Source of the DNA: Planobacterium oryzisoli
GTDB taxonomy: Bacteria > Bacteroidota > Bacteroidia > Flavobacteriales > Weeksellaceae
DNA: 64,000 nucleotides
NCBI RefSeq assembly: GCF_015354315.1
Contig: NZ_JADKYY010000005.1
Coordinates: 62,001 to 126,000 of the forward strand
Reading direction: 5' to 3'
The translations under genes and the position numbers were made by a program. Positions 17,540 through 24,704 of the stretch are shown here, piece after piece. The notes under the pieces were generated by a model that made no database searches, was not told the DNA's origin, and saw nothing but the letters and a program-made list of their open reading frames with translations. Each line of letters begins with the position of its first letter. Within the stretch, counting starts at the first letter, position 1.

Positions 17540-18079
17540 ATGACCTCTCTATATAAATACCTTCTTTTTGCTTTTATAGCAATGAACAGTATAAGTACAT
17601 ATGCGCAAAGTGAAGTGACTTTAAACATAAAACTGCATCCTATTCAAACACTCGTGGTAAACCAAGCGAAGGTCGATATTAACTACACCACGAAGGAAGA
17701 CTACCAAAACGGCGTTACCATTGAGGAGCCGGAACACATCACTGTATATAGTACCGGAGGATTTACGGTACAAGTCAAAGCAAGCAGTGCTAACCTTGTG
17801 AGTGCCGACCCTACCGTAACAGAAACTATTTCCTCTGGAGATATTCAGATTTCTGCTACCGAAAGCACCACTACCATCCCTGGCATTACACTCAATGCCG
17901 TAGCACTGGATACTACTGGAAAAGATCTTATCGTAAGTCCAAGTGGATGCGTGGACAAAAGCTTTAACATTGCCTACGCAGCTAAAGGCGATTTAAACCA
18001 GTACGTAAACAAGTATTTCAACGCAAATGAGCCTACCATTTACTCTACCGATGTTATATATGAAATTGTAGCCCGCTAA
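17540..18079 (+). CDS. Pilin-like secreted subunit 1
   Basis: A 179-residue exported beta-rich protein with a signal peptide ending in STYAQ. It is a paralogue of the next two genes and of the C-terminal half of the two-domain subunit. Shared landmarks are the N-terminal alternating strand SEVTLNIKLHPIQTLVV, DYQNGV, YSTGGFTVQVKA, a late FNIAY strand and the C-terminal TDVIYEIVAR. The N-terminal alternating hydrophobic pattern is what a donor strand would need, and the C-terminal motif resembles the last strand of chaperone-usher pilins. It carries one cysteine (PSGCVDKS) that its paralogues lack. The ATG was chosen because the signal peptide starts there. Confidence 0.6.
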   Translation: MTSLYKYLLFAFIAMNSISTYAQSEVTLNIKLHPIQTLVVNQAKVDINYTTKEDYQNGVTIEEPEHITVYSTGGFTVQVKASSANLVSADPTVTETISSGDIQISATESTTTIPGITLNAVALDTTGKDLIVSPSGCVDKSFNIAYAAKGDLNQYVNKYFNANEPTIYSTDVIYEIVAR

Positions 18080-18105
18080 GAATAAAAAAAAGAAACTATA
18101 TGAGA

Positions 18106-18140
18106 AGCTCCTGCATGTACTGCATTCAGGAGCTTTTTTG
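18106..18140 (+). terminator. Terminator after pilin-like gene 1
   Basis: An 8-bp AGCTCCTG/CAGGAGCT stem is followed by TTTTTTG, 26 bp beyond the stop codon. Pilin-like gene 1 therefore appears to be its own transcript. Confidence 0.85.
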
Positions 18141-18234
18141 TGCGATGTCTAGCATTAGGCCAAAGCTCGCAATTCAAATATGATAAAAGTCACAAAGTTT
18201 AGAATTCTCACCTTTCTAAAATTATGATTTTATG

Positions 18235-18313
18235 CAAAAAACTTATAACCTCCACCTGCATAAGTTTTTTGTATAACCGGATAACCAAAGAGCTCTAATC
18301 TACGGTACCTTTG
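18235..18313 (+). promoter_or_regulatory. Promoter of pilin-like gene 2 with inverted repeat
   Basis: A perfect 12-bp inverted repeat (CAAAAAACTTAT, 13-nt spacer, ATAAGTTTTTTG) is centred at 18253. An exact -7 box, TACCTTTG, starts at 18306, 53 bp after the dyad centre. No TTTG is found at -33, which suits an activator-dependent promoter. The dyad could instead be a weak bidirectional terminator, but a better terminator already closes gene 1. Confidence 0.5.
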
Positions 18314-18363
18314 AATAAGGAAATAAGAAAATCTTTTTCCGCTAACTTCAAAATACCCGCAAG

Positions 18364-18936
18364 ATGAAAAAGCTGACTTTATTAGCGATTCTTGTAACCG
18401 CTGGACTAACTGCCTCTGCCAAAGCGCAAGCGACCAACCAATCTACAGCAGAACTAAACATTCTACTTCACCCAATCCAAACAATTATTGTCAATCCAGG
18501 ACAGGCCACGGTTAATTTGGAATTCAAAACAAAGGATGCATATAAAAACGGTGTAGAATCCAAACAGGTAAACCATCTTAATATTTACAGCACTGGTGGA
18601 TTTGAAATAAAAGCCTCTGCAACATCAGACAAACTAACTAGTACGGCCAGTACTACAAGTACCCTACCTCTGGCCGATATACTACTTACCGCTTCAGAGT
18701 CTACTGCGGATGGTATTACAGGAGCCCAATACCAAACCAATGTTCCTATTGCAATTACGGCAAGCCCTGCCAGCGGCAGCTTACTTGTATCACATACCTC
18801 AGGCGGAGTAAATAAAAATATTGATATAACCTACAAAGCTGCTCCCGACGATGATGCCTATATAAACAAATACATACGCTCCCAAAGTCCCACAGAATAC
18901 ACTACCACTATAATCTATCAGATTGCAGCGAAATAA
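18364..18936 (+). CDS. Pilin-like secreted subunit 2
   Basis: A 190-residue exported protein, signal peptide MKKLTLLAILVTAGLTASAKA. The mature protein follows the family pattern: STAELNILLHPIQTIIVNPG as the N-terminal alternating strand, VNLEFKTKDAYKNGV, IYSTGGFEIKAS, a Thr/Ser-rich middle, NIDITYKA, and the C-terminal YTTTIIYQIAAK. It has no cysteine after the signal peptide. It stands alone between long intergenic regions with its own -7 box, so the three pilin-like genes are probably transcribed separately. The likely role is a structural subunit of a surface fibre, by analogy with chaperone-usher pilins. Confidence 0.6.
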   Translation: MKKLTLLAILVTAGLTASAKAQATNQSTAELNILLHPIQTIIVNPGQATVNLEFKTKDAYKNGVESKQVNHLNIYSTGGFEIKASATSDKLTSTASTTSTLPLADILLTASESTADGITGAQYQTNVPIAITASPASGSLLVSHTSGGVNKNIDITYKAAPDDDAYINKYIRSQSPTEYTTTIIYQIAAK

Positions 18937-19187
18937 AAGTATAAGCAGTGCACGAAGACCAAGTTTTAGAATAACACTACAAATTGTATTTTATTTAAAG
19001 CTATCACTATATCATTAAAAAAAAGTTAAAAGTTACACAATAGATAAATCATCTGAGAGATCAATCAATTGATTTACGAAACAATTCAAGTAGTATACTT
19101 GTATACTTAAATATTCATTTTTATAGAATTTCAGTGAAAGTTTACATCCTATTTAGATAATCCATAAACTAAAACATATTAAATAAA
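18937..19187 (+). other. AT-rich intergenic region upstream of pilin-like gene 3
   Basis: No gene is visible. It holds a perfect palindrome ATCAATTGAT (19064-19073) and a tandem GTATACTT repeat (19093-19108). No good terminator for pilin-like gene 2 is seen here; the hairpin at 19188-19226 is the first candidate. Confidence 0.45.
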
Positions 19188-19267
19188 ACAAAAAAGTTAT
19201 GCATTTCAAACGCATAACTTTTTTGTACAAATGAATAATTTATTATTAAATATATAATTTATCTTTG
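19188..19267 (+). promoter_or_regulatory. Promoter of pilin-like gene 3 with inverted repeat
   Basis: A perfect 15-bp inverted repeat (ACAAAAAAGTTATGC, 9-nt spacer, GCATAACTTTTTTGT) is centred at 19207. An exact -7 box, TATCTTTG, starts at 19260, again 53 bp after the dyad centre, as at pilin-like gene 2. The half-site ATAAsTTTTTTG is shared. The hairpin has A- and T-tracts and could also terminate transcripts from gene 2. Confidence 0.55.
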
Positions 19268-19349
19268 CAACGTCAAAATCGGATTACAATTGCTTAATTA
19301 ATTCTGACAACCAAATATAAACACAAATTATAAAAAACAAAATTTACCA

Positions 19350-19922
19350 ATGAAAAAAATTACTTTAGTATTATCGTTTATCGTTACTGCTCTTTCATCA
19401 CAGGTATTCGCACAGACTGCTACCACAAATCCTACGACAGGATCAGATCAGGTAACCTTAAATGTCAAGCTATACCCAATCATTAATATAGAGGTGGCCT
19501 CTGATCAGAAAGCGGTAGATCTCGTATATGATGAAATAGCAGACTATACCGGTGGAGTATCTAATCTAAAGCAGAACCACTTAAAAGTAAATAGCACAGG
19601 TGGATTTACTGTTAGTGTAAAAGCAAATGCTACGCAATTTACAAACGCAGATAATACCAACACAAAGACATTAGATACCAACATTATTAAACTTACAGCT
19701 GCAGCGGGAACTGGCGCTACTGCTGGTGCTACCGTAGAGTCTAACCTAGCACTTAGCACGACAGCTGCTCCATTAATTTCTAACGTAGTTGGAGGTTTTG
19801 GTCAATATTTTGACGTAACTTATGCTGCTCCTGCTGGTTTAATTGATCACTATAAGAAGCAGGACGGTCAAGCCTACACACAATTTACTACAACGGTAAT
19901 TTACGAGATTGTAGCAAACTAA
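19350..19922 (+). CDS. Pilin-like secreted subunit 3
   Basis: A 190-residue exported protein, signal peptide MKKITLVLSFIVTALSSQVFA. It follows the pilin-like pattern: SDQVTLNVKLYPIINIEV at the mature N-terminus, DLVYDEIADYTGGV, VNSTGGFTVSVKANA, an Ala/Thr-rich middle, YFDVTYAAP and the C-terminal FTTTVIYEIVAN. It lies next to the chaperone gene and is followed by an intrinsic hairpin. With its own promoter and a strong hairpin downstream, it could be the most abundant subunit; this is inference. No cysteine is present in the mature part. Confidence 0.6.
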   Translation: MKKITLVLSFIVTALSSQVFAQTATTNPTTGSDQVTLNVKLYPIINIEVASDQKAVDLVYDEIADYTGGVSNLKQNHLKVNSTGGFTVSVKANATQFTNADNTNTKTLDTNIIKLTAAAGTGATAGATVESNLALSTTAAPLISNVVGGFGQYFDVTYAAPAGLIDHYKKQDGQAYTQFTTTVIYEIVAN

Positions 19923-19943
19923 TCTTAGCTTATAAAATTAAAG

Positions 19944-19979
19944 GACAATTTAAGATTAAATTCTTAAATTGTCTTTTTT
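19944..19979 (+). terminator. Attenuator-like terminator between pilin 3 and the chaperone gene
   Basis: A perfect 12-bp stem (GACAATTTAAGA/TCTTAAATTGTC) closes a 6-nt loop and runs straight into T6. The chaperone ATG begins only 4 bp later. It is well formed for rho-independent termination, and no separate promoter is obvious downstream. Partial read-through would give low chaperone/usher expression relative to pilin. Confidence 0.8.
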
Positions 19980-19983
19980 GTAT

Positions 19984-20787
19984 ATGAACAATACTATTTT
20001 CAACTTCAAAATACTTCTATTTATCTGTACGGTCCAGCTGCTTCACGCACAAACAGGCTTGACAGTTAGCCCTCCGCGCACCTATTTTAAATCTGCATCG
20101 GGTGAAGGCAAAACAGAAAAATTGCTAATAACTAATCCCAGCAAGACATCTACATTGAACCTGACCGTTTCACTCAATGATTGGAAATATGACACAACTG
20201 GAAACAACCTAATAGCAGATCCAGGAACGTATACAAATTCCATGAGCTCTTGGATTACCATAGGACCGGAAGCGTATTTTACACTTGCACCTGGAGAATC
20301 GCACGAATTGCTTGTAACTGTTACTCCTCCAGCTAAGAAAGATTCGCTTAACACACATACGGCTTTGTTGTTTATAACCCAAACCAATCCTGTAGATTCA
20401 TTTAACGATAAAGGAGCTTTAATCAAAGTTAGTGTGCGTACGGGGGTTAAATTGTACCATCAGTATTCTGATATCCCAGAAAAACAAGAAGTGGATTATT
20501 TAGATTTTAAGTTTGAAAAGGAGAACAAAACCCTTTTTCTTACCCTCCAAAATACTGGGAATTCATGGACCGATGGAACATTGGAGACCGAGCTTATTAA
20601 TCAAGCCACTGGGGAGAAATTAAACCTAGAAGATCAGATTATGTACACTATGCCAGGGGATACCAGGCACGTACGAATTCCGCTTCCAGCGGAAATTAAA
20701 CCGGGCAAATATATTGCTACCTCTACGTTTTCCTATGGGGAAACCGATACTATCAAGATGGCCGAGTTAACCTTCACCTATGAATAG
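19984..20787 (+). CDS. PapD-like periplasmic pilus chaperone
   Basis: A 267-residue exported protein, signal peptide ending near LLHAQ, with two Ig-like domains (residues about 25-160 and 165-267). It keeps the hallmarks of chaperone-usher chaperones. TVSPPRTYF corresponds to the A1 strand with its cleft arginine (about R32). SVRTGVKLYHQ corresponds to the G1 donor strand and cleft lysine (about K156), as in RIKLYYRP of FimC. The ITNPSKTSTLNLTVSL and LAPGESHELLVTV stretches match B-C and F strands. I started it at the ATG after the hairpin; an earlier TTG lies inside the stem. It overlaps the next gene by 8 bp. Confidence 0.8.
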   Translation: MNNTIFNFKILLFICTVQLLHAQTGLTVSPPRTYFKSASGEGKTEKLLITNPSKTSTLNLTVSLNDWKYDTTGNNLIADPGTYTNSMSSWITIGPEAYFTLAPGESHELLVTVTPPAKKDSLNTHTALLFITQTNPVDSFNDKGALIKVSVRTGVKLYHQYSDIPEKQEVDYLDFKFEKENKTLFLTLQNTGNSWTDGTLETELINQATGEKLNLEDQIMYTMPGDTRHVRIPLPAEIKPGKYIATSTFSYGETDTIKMAELTFTYE

Positions 20788-21796
20788 GTTTCTATTAACA
20801 GTTTTAATTCTCTCTACCTTTTCGATTCATATAACAGGACAACAACTCCGCATTGGTCCGTACAATTCCGGTTGGATGCCTGTGAATTCATTCCAGGGAA
20901 ACCGAGTAAACAATCTTATTCAGATTCCTTTCTATCTGGAGCGTACACAAGGATATCAACTAAACAAAAATTGGAAATTAAGTTTTTCGGTAAGTGGGGT
21001 AATCACCAATGGAAACAAAAATTTCCCGCCGGAGAAGATTAAATTTCAGTTCAATAATGTGACCAGTACAAGGCCTAATGACGATGGTATTATTCCCTCA
21101 GCGAGCAATTTGCAGGCAATTACCGCACTGATCCCTTTGCAGTTTTCCGAGACTTTTCTTATACCCAACAGTACCTTCGATCTCCAGTTAGGGACCTATT
21201 TCTCAATGAATCTTGGATACGACGTGCTGGTTGAAGCAGGAGCTTATCTGGAAGAATACCGCTCTTGGCAAAACTACACGGTAAATCTAAAAATAGATTT
21301 TTATAACGATAAGTACTGGTTTGACAGCAAGCAGGTATACTTTGATATGCAAATATGGCCTAACGACCAACCGCCTGGTGGACCTGAGTACGGCATATCA
21401 GTAGATCCCACAGCCAGTAATGTACTTCTGGAGTTTAAAACCGCTGCGGATTATGCCAATGGAGTATCTAAAACCTATCCACGGGCATTCAGTACCACCT
21501 CTACTACTCCGTATGATGTTCAGGTCCATGCGCTCAGTAATGATCTTTCATCACCTACCAGCCAAACGCTTCCCGTTAGCGCCATCAACGTAACGGTCAA
21601 AGACCATCAGTCCCAGGCCCAAACCGGGAATGTGAACCTTTCTAGCACGAGACAAACAATACTTATGGGTAATTCGCATACCACTCCGAAGTATTTTGAC
21701 GTGCAATATTCCACGCAGGCAGGAGATATGCGATTCTTCAACAAAAGCTACGAACAGTTCAACGGAACCATTATCTACTCCATTATCCCACGTTAA
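20780..21796 (+). CDS. Two-domain subunit (candidate tip adhesin)
   Basis: A 338-residue exported protein, signal peptide ending in ITGQ. Residues about 20-190 are a unique beta-rich domain rich in aromatics (KNWKLSFSVSGVI, YRSWQNYTVNLKIDFY). A Pro/Gly linker (NDQPPGGPEYG) leads to residues 195-338, which align with the pilins: VLLEFKTAADYANGV, YDVQVHALS, YFDVQY and the C-terminal FNGTIIYSIIPR. The N-terminal alternating donor-like strand of the pilins is missing, as in FimH-type tip adhesins, which accept a donor strand but do not give one. The ligand is unknown. It overlaps the chaperone gene and is 8 bp from the usher-like gene. Confidence 0.65.
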   Translation: MNRFLLTVLILSTFSIHITGQQLRIGPYNSGWMPVNSFQGNRVNNLIQIPFYLERTQGYQLNKNWKLSFSVSGVITNGNKNFPPEKIKFQFNNVTSTRPNDDGIIPSASNLQAITALIPLQFSETFLIPNSTFDLQLGTYFSMNLGYDVLVEAGAYLEEYRSWQNYTVNLKIDFYNDKYWFDSKQVYFDMQIWPNDQPPGGPEYGISVDPTASNVLLEFKTAADYANGVSKTYPRAFSTTSTTPYDVQVHALSNDLSSPTSQTLPVSAINVTVKDHQSQAQTGNVNLSSTRQTILMGNSHTTPKYFDVQYSTQAGDMRFFNKSYEQFNGTIIYSIIPR

Positions 21797-21804
21797 ATTT
21801 TGTT

Positions 21805-24597
21805 TTGCCACGAAACCACTACTTTCTTCTACTACCCTTTTTACTATTCTCCGTACTATTACTGGGACAGAAAGGCTCTGTAGTAATTAAAACAGAAAGT
21901 AAAGTAGCGGCGCGCAATGGAGAGGTAATCTCTCTTCTCCTAGAAACCGAAAACAAACATGCAGAACCTACTACGGTAGTGCTTCGCACTAAAACTACCC
22001 CAGGACTAAGGGTACTTTCCCAAAGAGATACCTTAAAATTTGATCCGCAGCAAAAAATGTTTCTTCCCATTAAAATTGTTGTAGAACGCTCTCTTGCGGC
22101 AGGGAGCGGAACTATACAATTTCTCTTGGAGGATAACGAAAAGAACATCATTTCACAGACCAGCGTTGAAGTAACTGTAGCACCAAAACGTGCCCTTAGA
22201 ATATCGGCAAAAGAAAATCAAGTGCTGATGTATCAGGTGGGCGACTCCCTGAAGGTGAGCGCTCAGGTATTTAATGCCGGGAACCAGGAGGAGAAAACCG
22301 AAATTTATGCTACTTTTCCCGACGGTTTTGGAGGCAATGTCACCATGAAAAAAGAACTTACACTTTCACCCGCGGAAAGCAAAGACGTTACCTTCTCCCG
22401 TATTATTGACCGCGCCCTACTGAGACAGGAACTTTTCTCGGTAAACATCGCCGGCATTGACAGTGATAAAGCCTATTTTGGAAATGCCATGGTACTGGTA
22501 CAAAACGCACTGGGCAACCGAACCTATGTAGATCCAAGGACTTTAAACAATTTCACTAACCAAAACCGCCGGAACCAAATATCCTTAAGTGCGCGTAATC
22601 CCTTTAGTAAATACGAGTACTCGCAGATGCTTGATTTGCATACGGAGTTTAACTTGCTGGGATTAAATACAGAGCTCAATGTAAACAGTACGTTCTGGCC
22701 GGCGCAGTCCAACGATCCGCTCTTTCAAAACACCTACCTTAGAGTATCTGGTAAAACCTTAGGTCTTAAAGTGGGAAGTCTTAGTACCACAGGTATGGAA
22801 CTAAACCTGAACGGACGGGGGGCAGAAGTGAGCTATGAAAAAGGAAAGGAGAAAAAAACCATAATCACTGCGGGTTTTCTGGATAAGAACTTCAATCTTT
22901 TTGATCCCCTGGAGTGGGAATTTCAAAGGGGATTTGCATCCTATATCCATTCCTCCCATATCCTTAATGACTATGCAAGTCTTTCCAGTAACCTTATCTA
23001 CGATGAGGACCCCTTCCAAGAAAACTACCTTACCCGTACCGGCTACAAATACCAAAACACCGATAAGAAACTAACCTACGAACTAGAGGGCGCTCTGGGG
23101 TATTCCACGGCAAAAAGCACCGGCGAGAATAAACCCTCCGGTGCAATCGGTCTACTTTTTCGTAAGGATATAAAAAACTACTCGTTTTCCTCTAGTAACT
23201 ACATCTCCTCGGACTACTATCCAGGCGTAAGAAGAGGAACACAAATGTTTGACCAACGTATCAGCCGTAGTTTTAAAAGGTCCTCGCTTTGGGTTGGATT
23301 TAACCTCCACAACTACGACCCCAAGAGCGTGGACACCACCTACCAGTACAATGCGCGCTCTTCAAGGACAAGACTGGAAGCAGGAATACAGTGGAACATC
23401 AGTCCACGATTCCAGACCAATATCGCGCCCCAATTTTTGCAGGAAAGCGCAGACATAACCTTAAATTTTGGGCAGACACCCACCAACCTGCAATTCTCCG
23501 CCTACCTACTAAATTCCACGTTTTCCTACTCCACTCCCAATAACAGTCACAAGCTTAACCTAAGCATCGCACAGGGCCTTTCTGGGTTTTCCGGGTACGG
23601 AGAGAAAAAATACGCACTTCGCTCGCAATTAAGCTACGGGTTCAAGCAACTAATGCTAAATGTCAACTACCAAAAGGGAAGTTTCATGCTCTACGAAAAC
23701 CGGCAGAACCTCTCGGACGGAGAGCGCTTCGAGCGATTTACGGCAATGGCCAATTACCGCGTAGGGATTTTCTCCAATAAACTTCAAGCGCAACTAACCG
23801 CACTTGCCAATTACGACAGTAACTCCGGCCGAAGCTATTCCCTTAACAGTAATCTGGACTACCAGCTGGGAAGATCCACCAAGCTTATGGCCTATATTGG
23901 ATACAACACGTTTTCACGTGAAAACTTTAGCTCGGATTTTCTTTACTACCAACTGGGGGTAACACAAACCCTTCCGAACTGGGGCAAAGGCGAGAGCAAC
24001 TATAAATCGGGACTCATTGAAGTGTTTGTATACTACGATCTAAACAACGACAACCGCTACGACCCTACGGTAGACAAGATTGGCGCTGGAAGTAAAGTAC
24101 GCATCAACCGTACCCTATTTATAGCCGATAAAGACGGAATGGTTCGCTACCGTCGCGTTCCGTACGGAAGTTATACGGTAAGTACCATGGAAAACAATTG
24201 GTATAATGAAGACGTTCCATTAGAACTAGCCTCCAAAATAGAACGCATCAATCTGGGACTGGAAAAGACAGGTATCATTCAGGGAAGTCTTCGATACGAG
24301 GAAGGTAAAAGGACGCAGTACGATGTGTACGATATTAAAGGAGCCATTCCTATCCTTCTTAAAAACTCCCTTGGTAAGACTTTTACGGTTTATACCACAG
24401 ACCAGGGCAACTTCCGCGCCTTCCTTCCTTTGGGATCCTATGAGATCTCCGTAGACGAAAGCCGCCTGCAGCAAAACGTATTTATGGACGATAACCTGCG
24501 AAAAGCTACCTCGAAAGAAAACGAGGTGAGTACCGTAAAAGAATTCATCCTTAGGGTAAAAGAAAAGAAAGTAGAGATCAAACGGTTTGGATCGTAA
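21805..24597 (+). CDS. Usher-like outer-membrane protein
   Basis: A 930-residue exported protein, signal peptide ending in LLLG. Residues 22-225 form two Ig-like domains. Residues about 245-720 are dense in alternating aromatic/hydrophobic strands with polar turns, an outer-membrane beta-barrel. The motif LGLKVGSLSTTGMELNLNGR recalls the GD...F.G..L pattern of ushers. The C-terminal part has two small beta domains; the first carries DLNNDNRYDPTVD, a calcium-type DxNxDxxxD loop like SdrD B repeats. FimD ushers likewise end in two Ig domains. No in-frame ATG is available; TTG is the likely start. The location after chaperone and adhesin supports an usher role, but homology to FimD is not proven. 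Confidence 0.6.
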   Translation: MPRNHYFLLLPFLLFSVLLLGQKGSVVIKTESKVAARNGEVISLLLETENKHAEPTTVVLRTKTTPGLRVLSQRDTLKFDPQQKMFLPIKIVVERSLAAGSGTIQFLLEDNEKNIISQTSVEVTVAPKRALRISAKENQVLMYQVGDSLKVSAQVFNAGNQEEKTEIYATFPDGFGGNVTMKKELTLSPAESKDVTFSRIIDRALLRQELFSVNIAGIDSDKAYFGNAMVLVQNALGNRTYVDPRTLNNFTNQNRRNQISLSARNPFSKYEYSQMLDLHTEFNLLGLNTELNVNSTFWPAQSNDPLFQNTYLRVSGKTLGLKVGSLSTTGMELNLNGRGAEVSYEKGKEKKTIITAGFLDKNFNLFDPLEWEFQRGFASYIHSSHILNDYASLSSNLIYDEDPFQENYLTRTGYKYQNTDKKLTYELEGALGYSTAKSTGENKPSGAIGLLFRKDIKNYSFSSSNYISSDYYPGVRRGTQMFDQRISRSFKRSSLWVGFNLHNYDPKSVDTTYQYNARSSRTRLEAGIQWNISPRFQTNIAPQFLQESADITLNFGQTPTNLQFSAYLLNSTFSYSTPNNSHKLNLSIAQGLSGFSGYGEKKYALRSQLSYGFKQLMLNVNYQKGSFMLYENRQNLSDGERFERFTAMANYRVGIFSNKLQAQLTALANYDSNSGRSYSLNSNLDYQLGRSTKLMAYIGYNTFSRENFSSDFLYYQLGVTQTLPNWGKGESNYKSGLIEVFVYYDLNNDNRYDPTVDKIGAGSKVRINRTLFIADKDGMVRYRRVPYGSYTVSTMENNWYNEDVPLELASKIERINLGLEKTGIIQGSLRYEEGKRTQYDVYDIKGAIPILLKNSLGKTFTVYTTDQGNFRAFLPLGSYEISVDESRLQQNVFMDDNLRKATSKENEVSTVKEFILRVKEKKVEIKRFGS

Positions 24598-24704
24598 CTA
24601 CTCCTGCACGGAACCGTACGGTTTTTATCTGTTTTTCCCGTACCTTCGGTAATGAAAAGTTTTTTTTACGCGGTTTCAATTTCATAAACTAACACCTTAT
24701 TTCT

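Noticed and set aside
18235-19226. The inverted repeats as ends of an invertible (phase-variable) promoter
   Set aside because: The arms of each repeat are only 9-13 bp apart, and no recombinase gene lies nearby, so a flip would change almost nothing. Inversion between the two repeats is conceivable but would turn over a whole gene.
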